A stretch of DNA of 9,002 nt from Thermoleophilaceae bacterium (GTDB taxonomy: Bacteria; Actinomycetota; Thermoleophilia; Solirubrobacterales; Thermoleophilaceae). Under the pieces are notes generated by a model. It was given only the letters and a program-made list of their open reading frames with translations, made no database searches and had not been told where the DNA came from. Position numbers and translations under genes: made by a program. Shown piece after piece: positions 1 through 5,443 of this stretch (positions are counted from its first letter, which is position 1; every line of letters starts with the position of its first letter). Location of the stretch: contig JACCSF010000002.1 of assembly GCA_013813135.1 (NCBI GenBank), forward strand, positions 1 through 9,002. Direction: 5' to 3'.

Positions 1-58
1 CGGGCAGCATCGTGCATACCCAACGTGCCTCAGCGGCCCCACGTCAGATCGGCGTAGC

Positions 59-137
59 CGCGGGCGACGCAATGCATCGCAGGCGTGCGGATATCGCCAC
101 GCGGCGCCACGGACGGTGCGTGGGCGACGTTCTGCAT
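59..137. repeat. Imperfect direct repeat, two 19-base copies 60 bases apart
   Basis: Copies lie at 59-77 and 119-137. Both share the pattern CG(C/T)GGGCGACG, three variable bases, then TGCAT. The offset is exactly 60 bases and 15 of 19 positions match; identity falls away on both sides. The first copy also forms a near-perfect palindrome (arms 64-70 and 74-80, six of seven pairs). The repeats precede the small gene at 167 and could be protein-binding sites or chance similarity in GC-rich DNA. Nothing else recognisable lies in 1-166: all three forward frames are poor coding candidates and no tRNA or riboswitch fold was recognised. Confidence 0.3.
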
Positions 138-166
138 GTCCGCGGGCTCCGAGGGAACGTACGCGC

Positions 167-412
167 ATGAGCGGCAACGGCCGGCAGCGTCCACCGCGAC
201 CGCGCATAGAGCTCCAGGGCGCGCCCGCGAGCCCCGAGGAGGCGGCGGCCATCGCCGCGGCCATCGAGCAGTTCCTGCATGACACCGCGCCGGCCCCCGG
301 CGCAACCCCCCGCGCGGAGAGCCCGTGGCTGCGCGCCGGCCTGTTCGCCGGCACCGGCCGCGACCCGGCCGGGCCGTCGCCATGGGGCGACGACGAGCGC
401 TGGGGCGGCTAG
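167..412 (+). CDS. Small protein resembling acyl-CoA carboxylase epsilon subunit
   Basis: An 81-residue protein. About 91% of its codons end in G or C, so it is very likely a real gene. The ATG at 167 was chosen because GAGGGA (151-156) lies ten bases upstream; an in-frame GTG at 116 would add an Arg-rich stretch unlike the rest. Residues about 14-40 read as a short beta-strand followed by a Pro-Glu-Glu-capped, Ala-rich helix. A variable Pro/Ala linker follows, then a C-terminal Ser-Pro-Trp-Leu-Arg segment and a Pro-Trp-Gly-Asp motif. This layout resembles the small epsilon (AccE-type) subunits that stabilise biotin-dependent acyl-CoA carboxylases in actinobacteria. Those genes normally follow a carboxyltransferase gene, and none is visible in the 166 bases upstream. 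The family call therefore rests on weak resemblance recalled from memory. There is no signal peptide, membrane segment or cysteine, so the protein is probably cytosolic. Confidence 0.55.
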   Translation: MSGNGRQRPPRPRIELQGAPASPEEAAAIAAAIEQFLHDTAPAPGATPRAESPWLRAGLFAGTGRDPAGPSPWGDDERWGG

Positions 413-426
413 ACCGCCGCCGCCCC
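402..426. terminator. GC-rich hairpin between converging genes (possible bidirectional terminator)
   Basis: Arms GGGGCGGC (402-409) and GCCGCCCC (419-426) are perfectly complementary around a nine-base loop. The loop holds the stop codon of the small forward gene, and the 3' arm touches the stop codon of the reverse amidase gene. An alternative inner pairing is 404-408 with 414-418. No T-tract follows on either strand, so intrinsic termination is uncertain. With only 13 bases between the two stop codons, any terminator must overlap coding sequence. Confidence 0.4.
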
Positions 427-1859
427 TAGGCCGCCGCTGCGAACACCGGCGGCCGCCGCTCCGCCCACGGCTGCGCCTGCTCGACCTGCGAGGCGATCCG
501 GATCAGCACGTCCTCGCGTCCGTAGGCGGCCACCAGCTGCACGCCGATCGGCAGCCCCTCGTCCGACACCTGGAGCGGCAGCGAGATCGCCGGCTGCCCC
601 GTGGTGTTGAAGCCGGCGGTGAATACGGCGGCGGGGATCGCGGTCACGATCGGGAGCACGGGATTGTCCGGCGGAGCGTCGTATGCGCCGAGCACCGTGG
701 GCGGCACGGCCATCGTGGGAGTGAGCAGGAGATCGAAGCCGCCCGCCCACCACTCGGCGCTGCGGCGCGTCACGTCCTGGGCGAACTCCATCGCCGCGAG
801 GTAGTCGGCGGCGGAGTGGGCGCGGCCCTGCTCGGCCAGAGCCCACGTGAGCGGCTCCACGTCGTCGGGCCCGATCTCGCGACCGGTCCGCCGCTCCCAG
901 TAGGCCGGGTTGTACGCGACGCCGCCGGTCCAGCGAACCAGGAAGTTCGGGATGTACTTCTCGTCGTCCAGCGCATCCGGGAAGGCGATCTGCACCGAGT
1001 GTCCCAGCGACTCCAGCAGCCGCCCGGCCTCCTCGGCCGCCGCCACGCAGTCCGGGTGGGCCTCGAGCTCTCCGCCCGGCGGGCGGGTGAGCAGGCCGAT
1101 GCGCAGCCGGCCGGGATCGGCCCCCACCTCCTCTGTGTAGTGGCGCTCGCGTGCCGGCGCGACGTAGGGCTCCCCTGGCGGTGGGTCGGACACCCATTCG
1201 AGCACGGCCGCGGCGTCGCGCACCGAGCGCGACACGACGAGCTCGGTGACGAGGCCGGACATGAAGTCGCCGAACTCGGGCGCCAGCGACACGCGCCCGC
1301 GCGAAGGCTTGAGGCCCACGAGCCCGCAGCACGAGGCGGGCATGCGGATCGACCCGCCTCCGTCGTTGGCATGGGCGATCGGCACGAGCCCCGCGGCCAC
1401 TGCGGCAGCCGAGCCGCCGCTCGACCCGCCGGAGGAGCGCGTGGTGTCCCACGGGTTGCGGGTGGCCCCGTGAGCGGCCGGCTCGGTGGTCGGCAGGATG
1501 CCGAGCTCGGGCGTGTTGGTCTTGCCGAGCGACACGAAACCCGCCTCGCGAAAGCGCCGCGCGAGCCAGGTGTCCTCGGGCTCGATCCAACCGGCGTCGC
1601 GCAGGAACGCCATGCCCTCGTGCATCGGGTCGCCCGCCGTATGGCACATGAGGTCCTTGACAAGGAACGGTACGCCGCGGAAAGGGCCGTCCGCGGGCTC
1701 CGCGGCCAGCGCCTTCTCGAACAGCGGGTGGATCACGGCGTTCAGCTCGCCGTTGAGCGCCTCGATGCGCTCGATGGAGCCCTCCACGAGCTCCCGTGGC
1801 GTCACCTCCCCCGAGCGGACGAGGTCGGCCTGGGCGGTGGCGTCCATATGCGGGTCCAT
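426..1859 (-). CDS. Amidase-signature family amidohydrolase
   Basis: A 477-residue enzyme of the amidase signature family (relatives: GatA, malonamidase, fatty-acid amide hydrolase, 6-aminohexanoate cyclic-dimer hydrolase), which hydrolyses linear or cyclic amides. The Ser-cisSer-Lys triad is complete: Lys68 (Val-Lys-Asp-Leu), cis-Ser146 in Gly-Gly-Ser-Ser-Gly-Gly-Ser, and nucleophile Ser170 in Gly-Gly-Gly-Ser-Ile-Arg-Met-Pro. The 24-residue gap between the serines equals that of known members. The Asn-Asp-Gly-Gly-Gly-Ser-Ile-Arg and Pro-Ala-Ser-Cys-Cys-Gly wording recalls the nylon-oligomer hydrolase/AmiB2-like branch more than GatA, and no gatB or gatC lies nearby. Substrate is unknown. There is no signal peptide, so it is probably cytosolic. 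Start choice is open: ATG 1859 is taken because the protein then begins just before the usual first helix; ATG 1847 and TTG 1892 (488 residues) are alternatives, and none has a good ribosome site. It is transcribed divergently from the sulfur cluster, and no functional link is evident. Confidence 0.9.
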   Translation of the reverse strand: MDPHMDATAQADLVRSGEVTPRELVEGSIERIEALNGELNAVIHPLFEKALAAEPADGPFRGVPFLVKDLMCHTAGDPMHEGMAFLRDAGWIEPEDTWLARRFREAGFVSLGKTNTPELGILPTTEPAAHGATRNPWDTTRSSGGSSGGSAAAVAAGLVPIAHANDGGGSIRMPASCCGLVGLKPSRGRVSLAPEFGDFMSGLVTELVVSRSVRDAAAVLEWVSDPPPGEPYVAPARERHYTEEVGADPGRLRIGLLTRPPGGELEAHPDCVAAAEEAGRLLESLGHSVQIAFPDALDDEKYIPNFLVRWTGGVAYNPAYWERRTGREIGPDDVEPLTWALAEQGRAHSAADYLAAMEFAQDVTRRSAEWWAGGFDLLLTPTMAVPPTVLGAYDAPPDNPVLPIVTAIPAAVFTAGFNTTGQPAISLPLQVSDEGLPIGVQLVAAYGREDVLIRIASQVEQAQPWAERRPPVFAAAA

Positions 1860-1900
1860 GACGCGGCGCAGGGTAACCGGCCGAGCGGCCAAGGTCTATC

Positions 1901-1968
1901 TTCGGAAACTCGACCGGGTTTTGGTACTTTCCATGTTCGACCGAAGGCCCCGACACTCTCCGCGGAGG
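1901..1968 (+). promoter_or_regulatory. Putative promoter/operator and ribosome site for the sulfur-assimilation cluster
   Basis: This divergent intergenic stretch precedes the sulfite reductase gene. A -10-like TACTTT (1925-1930) fits the TANNNT pattern. The only -35 candidate is a weak TTCGGA (1901-1906) with an 18-base spacer. The heptamer TCGACCG occurs at 1910-1916 and 1937-1943, bracketing the -10, and again at 1992-1998 inside the gene start. TTCGG (1901-1905) and CCGAA (1941-1945) also form an inverted repeat around the same box. GGAGG at 1964-1968 is a clear Shine-Dalgarno site, 11 bases before the ATG at 1980. The ribosome site is well supported; the promoter and operator are inferred. 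Confidence 0.4.
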
Positions 1969-1979
1969 ACTGACAACCC

Positions 1980-3842
1980 ATGGAACCGCTCTCGACCGAG
2001 CCGCGGAACGCAAACGCTGCGCAGCCGGCCGAGCCGGCTGTTCGCGCTCCGGGAAAGAAGGGCTCGCTCGAAAATCCCGAGGTCCTCGAGAACGTCCCCG
2101 GGCACATCATTCCGATCCTCGAGCGTGAATTCGACGACTTCGACAACGAGGCCGAGAAGTTTCTCTCCGGCGCCCTGCCCGAGGACGAGTTCATCGGCTT
2201 CCGCCTCAAGCAGGGCGTGTACGGCCAGCGCCAGGCCGACGTGCAGATGTGCCGCATCAAGCTGCCGATGGGCGGGGTCACTCCCGAGCAGATGGAGATG
2301 TTCGCCGACGTGGTCGAGGAGTACGCGCCGCTGAACAAGGGGCACATCACCACCCGCCAGAACATCCAGATCCATCACATCCCGCTGCGCCAGATGGCCG
2401 AGCTGATCCGCAAGGTCTCCGATTCGGGTCTCTCGTCGCGCGAGGGCTGCGGCAACACCGTGCGCAACGTCACCGGCGACCCCTGGGCGGGCGTCAGCGA
2501 GGGCGAGCCGTTCGACCCCACGCCCTGGGCCGGCGCCTACGTGCGCTACTTCGTCCGTCACCCGACGACCCAGCTGATGCCGCGCAAGGTGAAGACGGCT
2601 TTCACAGCCACCGACGAGGACCGCGCGATCACGGGAATCCACGACATCGCGTACATCCCGCGCGTCCGCGACGGGGTGGAGGGCTTCGAGCTGCGCGTGG
2701 GCGGCGGCACGTCGATCATGCCGCGCATCGCCCCGACCCTCTACGACTTCGTGCGCGCCGACGACGGCGAGTACCTGAAGGTCGCCGAGGCGGTGTTCCG
2801 CATCTTCAACCGCCAGGACTGGCTGCGGGTGAACCGGGCGCGCGCCCGGATCAAGGTCTTCGTCGACAAGTTCGGCATCGAGGAGCTGCGCCGTCAGGTC
2901 GAGGAGGAGCTCGAGGGCGACTGGGTCGCCGAGCGCGACTTCGATCCCACGCCGTTGCTGTTCGAGCACGACGAGCAGGCGAACGCCCCGGCCCCCCTCA
3001 CCGACTACGCGAGCCCGAACGGCGACGGCAGCGAGCTCGAGCGCTTCCGCACCTCGAACGTGCGCCCGCAGCGCCAGGACGGGTTCTCGACCGTCGAGAT
3101 CAAGGTGATCCGCGGGGACCTTACGCCCGAGCAGTTCCGTGGGCTGGCCGACGTGATGCGCCGGTACTCGGGCGGCTACGCACGCACGACGGTGGACCAG
3201 AACCTGTTGCTGCGCTGGGTACGCGACGAGAGCGTCTACGAGGTCTGGCGCGCCCTCGCCGAGCTGGGGCTCGGGGACGCCGGCGCCCAACAGGTCAACG
3301 ACGTGGTCAGTTGCCCGGGCACCGACTCCTGCAAGCTCGGTATCACGAGCTCGATGGGGCTCAACCACGCGGTGCGCGAGCGCATCGAGGCCATGGAGAT
3401 CGAGGACCCGCTCACGCGTCGGGTCCACGTCAAGATGTCCGGCTGCCCGAACGGCTGCAGCCAGCACCACATCGCCAACATCGGGTTCTACGGCGCGTCC
3501 ATCAAGCTGGGGGAGCACACGGTCCCGGCGTACGTGGCCCACATCGGCGGCAACTACGAGGGCGGCGAGGTCATATACGGCACGCGCCTGAAGGTGCGCC
3601 TGCCCGCCAAGCGGGTGCCCGAAGCAGTCGAGCGCTGGCTGCGTCTCTACGAGGCCGAGCGGGAGGACGGCGAGGCCTTCAACCCGTTCGCGGAGCGCGT
3701 CGGCAGCAAGCGTCTCGAGGACGAGGTGCGCGATCTCGCCCTGCCGATCGAGTTCTCGCTCGACAACATGAGCCACTTCATCGACTGGCAGCGCAAGGAG
3801 CCCTTCCAGGTCATCCGGGGCGAGGGCGAATGCGCGGTCTAG
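1980..3842 (+). CDS. sir: Siroheme/[4Fe-4S] sulfite reductase (ferredoxin type, NirA-like)
   Basis: A 620-residue enzyme for six-electron reduction of sulfite to sulfide, with ferredoxin the likely donor. After an Ala/Pro-rich tail (1-25) come the two repeated halves typical of siroheme reductases. Iron-sulfur/siroheme cysteines are Cys445 and Cys451 (Ser-Cys-Pro-Gly-Thr-Asp-Ser-Cys) and Cys489 and Cys493 (Gly-Cys-Pro-Asn-Gly-Cys). The Thr-Thr-Arg-Gln-Asn substrate-pocket motif is at 124-128. Lys203-Val-Lys205 gives the Lys-x-Lys of sulfite reductases; plant-type nitrite reductases have Lys-x-Asn there. Tyr81 and Cys157 align with the Tyr69-Cys161 pair that is cross-linked beside siroheme in Mycobacterium tuberculosis NirA. 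The length is somewhat greater than NirA (about 560), mostly from the N-terminal tail and a linker near 330-355. ATG 1980 has GGAGG 11 bases upstream. Next to APS reductase and ATP sulfurylase genes, an assimilatory sulfite role is much more likely than nitrite reduction. The last 13 bases overlap the start of cysH. Confidence 0.95.
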   Translation: MEPLSTEPRNANAAQPAEPAVRAPGKKGSLENPEVLENVPGHIIPILEREFDDFDNEAEKFLSGALPEDEFIGFRLKQGVYGQRQADVQMCRIKLPMGGVTPEQMEMFADVVEEYAPLNKGHITTRQNIQIHHIPLRQMAELIRKVSDSGLSSREGCGNTVRNVTGDPWAGVSEGEPFDPTPWAGAYVRYFVRHPTTQLMPRKVKTAFTATDEDRAITGIHDIAYIPRVRDGVEGFELRVGGGTSIMPRIAPTLYDFVRADDGEYLKVAEAVFRIFNRQDWLRVNRARARIKVFVDKFGIEELRRQVEEELEGDWVAERDFDPTPLLFEHDEQANAPAPLTDYASPNGDGSELERFRTSNVRPQRQDGFSTVEIKVIRGDLTPEQFRGLADVMRRYSGGYARTTVDQNLLLRWVRDESVYEVWRALAELGLGDAGAQQVNDVVSCPGTDSCKLGITSSMGLNHAVRERIEAMEIEDPLTRRVHVKMSGCPNGCSQHHIANIGFYGASIKLGEHTVPAYVAHIGGNYEGGEVIYGTRLKVRLPAKRVPEAVERWLRLYEAEREDGEAFNPFAERVGSKRLEDEVRDLALPIEFSLDNMSHFIDWQRKEPFQVIRGEGECAV

Positions 3843-4444
3843 CGGACGCCACCGCCGAGGAGCTGGTGGCCGCCGCCGTCGAGCGGCACCACCCGAACCT
3901 TTTGCTGGCCTGCTCCTTCCAAAAGGAGGAGTCGGTGCTGATCGACATCCTGATGAGCATCGAACCGGCTGCGCGCGTCTTCACGATCGACACCGGCGTG
4001 CTCTTCCCGGAGACGTACGAGACCTGGCGCCAAATCGAGGACCGCTACGACCTTCACATCGAGGTGATGGACGCCACACCGCCCAACGGCACGCCGTGGG
4101 GCGCCTCGAACTGCTGCGGGCAGCGCAAGGTGGACGCGCTGGAGCAGGCGCTCGCCGGCGCCGACGCCTGGATCAGCGGCATTCGCCGTGAGCAGAGCCT
4201 CACGCGAGCGGACGCCACCAAGCACGAGTGGAACGCCGCTCGCGGCGTCTGGAAGTTCAACCCGCTGGTGGACTGGAGCGACGCCGACGTCTGGCGTTAC
4301 CTGCACGAGCACGAGCTTCCCTACCATCCGCTCCACGACCAGGGGTACGCTTCTATCGGCTGCGCCCCCTGCACACTCCCCGGCAACGGCCGCGAAGGGC
4401 GTTGGGCCGGCCAAGCGAAGACGGAGTGCGGACTGCACGTATGA
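3830..4444 (+). CDS. cysH: Assimilatory APS reductase (thioredoxin-dependent, iron-sulfur type)
   Basis: A 204-residue cytosolic enzyme that reduces adenylyl sulfate to sulfite and AMP with electrons from thioredoxin. The PP-loop-derived nucleotide fold is seen at Ala-Cys-Ser-Phe-Gln-Lys-Glu (27-33) and in Asp-Thr-Gly-Val-Leu-Phe-Pro-Glu-Thr (54-62). Cys95-Cys96 (Asn-Cys-Cys-Gly-Gln-Arg-Lys) and Cys178/Cys181 (Gly-Cys-Ala-Pro-Cys) match the CC...CxxC set that binds a [4Fe-4S] cluster in APS-using enzymes and is missing from PAPS-using CysH such as that of E. coli. Cys200 in the C-terminal Glu-Cys-Gly-Leu-His is the nucleophile that forms the S-sulfo intermediate. ATG 3830 gives a normal but compact N-terminus and overlaps the end of sir by 13 bases; a GAGGG lies just upstream, inside sir. 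The stop overlaps the cysD start as ATGA. Both overlaps suggest translational coupling. Confidence 0.95.
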   Translation: MRGLADATAEELVAAAVERHHPNLLLACSFQKEESVLIDILMSIEPAARVFTIDTGVLFPETYETWRQIEDRYDLHIEVMDATPPNGTPWGASNCCGQRKVDALEQALAGADAWISGIRREQSLTRADATKHEWNAARGVWKFNPLVDWSDADVWRYLHEHELPYHPLHDQGYASIGCAPCTLPGNGREGRWAGQAKTECGLHV

Positions 4445-5388
4445 GCGTGCTGGACAGCCCGCCTGATTCGCGCGGGGATCACATGAGCTACGAGATCTCA
4501 CACCTGCGGGCGCTCGAGTCGGAAGCCATCCACGTGATTCGCGAGGTGGCCGCGGAACTCGAACGCGGCGTGCTGCTCTTCTCCGGGGGCAAGGACTCCG
4601 CCGTTCTGCTTCACCTCGCCCGCAAGGCCTTCCACCCGGCCGGCCTCCCGTTCCCCGTGATGCATGTGGACACGGGGCACAACTTCCCGGAGGTGATCGA
4701 GTACCGCGATCGCCTGGTCGCGGAGGTGGGCGCGCAGCTGATCGTCGCAAGCGTCCAGGAGTCGATCGACAAGGGGCGCGTGACCGAGGAGAAGGGTCCG
4801 CGCGCCTCGCGCAACCGGCTGCAGTCGGTGACGCTGCTGGACGCAATCGAAGAGCACGGCTTCAAGGCGGCCTTCGGCGGAGCGCGCCGCGACGAGGAGC
4901 GCGCCCGCGCGAAGGAGCGCATCATGTCCTTCCGCGACGACTTCGGCCAGTGGGACCCGAAGGCTCAGCGGCCCGAGCTCTGGAATCTCTACAACGGGCA
5001 CATCAAGCCCGGCGAGCACGTGCGCGTGTTCCCGCTCTCGAACTGGACCGAGCTCGACGTCTGGCAGTACATCAACGAGGAGCAGCTCGGGCTGCCCACG
5101 ATCTACTTCGCCCACGAGCGCGAGGTCTTCCGCCGCGACGGGATGCTGTACGCGACCTCGGAGTTCGTCGAGCTGCTCCCCAGCGAGGAGCCGTTCTCGA
5201 AGTCGGTCCGCTTCCGGACCGTCGGCGACATGAGCTGCACCGGCGCCGTCGCGTCCCGGGCGGCCACCCTCGAGGAGGTGGTGGCGGAGATCGCCGCCAC
5301 GCGCATCACCGAGCGCGGCGAGACGCGCGCGGACGACCGCATCTCCGAGGCGGCCATGGAGGACCGCAAGAAAGAGGGCTACTTCTGA
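4441..5388 (+). CDS. cysD: Sulfate adenylyltransferase subunit 2 (ATP sulfurylase, small subunit)
   Basis: A 315-residue catalytic subunit that, with the GTPase CysN, joins ATP and sulfate into APS and pyrophosphate. The PP-loop Ser-Gly-Gly-Lys-Asp-Ser is at 48-53, preceded by the family hallmark His-Leu-Arg-Ala-Leu-Glu-Ser-Glu-Ala-Ile-His (21-31). Asp-Thr-Gly-His-Asn-Phe-Pro-Glu (78-85), Gly-Gly-Ala-Arg-Arg-Asp-Glu-Glu, and the C-terminal Arg-Lys-Lys-Glu-Gly-Tyr-Phe are all typical. ATG 4441 gives a 4-base ATGA overlap with cysH, supporting coupling, and adds 14 residues. ATG 4483 would give 301 residues, nearer the usual length of about 300, and has GGGG five bases upstream, so it is a serious alternative. 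The stop is followed by a 55-base gap with a strong hairpin before cysN. Confidence 0.95.
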   Translation: MSVLDSPPDSRGDHMSYEISHLRALESEAIHVIREVAAELERGVLLFSGGKDSAVLLHLARKAFHPAGLPFPVMHVDTGHNFPEVIEYRDRLVAEVGAQLIVASVQESIDKGRVTEEKGPRASRNRLQSVTLLDAIEEHGFKAAFGGARRDEERARAKERIMSFRDDFGQWDPKAQRPELWNLYNGHIKPGEHVRVFPLSNWTELDVWQYINEEQLGLPTIYFAHEREVFRRDGMLYATSEFVELLPSEEPFSKSVRFRTVGDMSCTGAVASRAATLEEVVAEIAATRITERGETRADDRISEAAMEDRKKEGYF

Positions 5389-5412
5389 GGCCGGCCAGAT
5401 ATCCGCGGGGGC

Positions 5413-5432
5413 CCGGGGGCGCGAGCCCCCGG
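5413..5432 (+). repeat. Perfect GC palindrome with GCGA loop between cysD and cysN
   Basis: Arms CCGGGGGC (5413-5420) and GCCCCCGG (5425-5432) pair without mismatch around GCGA, a GNRA tetraloop, giving an extremely stable RNA hairpin. It ends 11 bases before the cysN GTG, where a Shine-Dalgarno site would normally sit, and no T-tract follows, so it is not a classic terminator. Its reverse complement recurs with one change at 6743-6762, after cysN, which suggests a small dispersed palindromic (REP-like) element. Possible roles are mRNA end protection of the sir-cysH-cysD segment, partial transcription attenuation, or control of cysN translation; none is proven. Confidence 0.6.
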
Positions 5433-5443
5433 TTGATCTAGCG

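Noticed and set aside
1..17. Possible reverse-strand gene start at 17 running off the left edge
   Set aside because: Only a handful of codons are visible and there is no clear ribosome site; it cannot be supported from this window.
3..170. Open forward frame ending in TGA that overlaps the ATG at 167, as if an upstream gene were coupled to the small gene
   Set aside because: Only about 69% of its codons end in G or C against about 91% in the neighbouring gene, and the translation resembles no carboxyltransferase or other family I know. It is more likely chance openness.
279..1973. Long forward open frame of 564 codons across the amidase gene
   Set aside because: It lies antisense to a clear amidase with intact catalytic residues; the translation is Arg/Gly/His-rich and matches no family. 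GC-rich antisense frames stay open by composition.
409..2013. Second long reverse frame of 534 codons over the amidase
   Set aside because: Same strand but shifted frame relative to the amidase; Arg/Gly/Ala-rich product without motifs.
1896..3776. Reverse open frame of 626 codons opposite the sulfite reductase
   Set aside because: Antisense to a gene with all siroheme and cluster cysteines; its Leu/Val/Asp/His-rich product is a typical shadow of GC-rich coding DNA.
2249..3829. In-frame upstream extension of cysH through most of the sulfite reductase
   Set aside because: The translation upstream of the ATG at 3830 is Arg/Gly/Pro-rich shadow sequence; CysH similarity starts only after 3830.
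5413..5432. Intrinsic terminator between cysD and cysN
   Set aside because: The stem is strong, but no run of T follows, and cysN is the obligate partner of cysD, so full termination here is unlikely.
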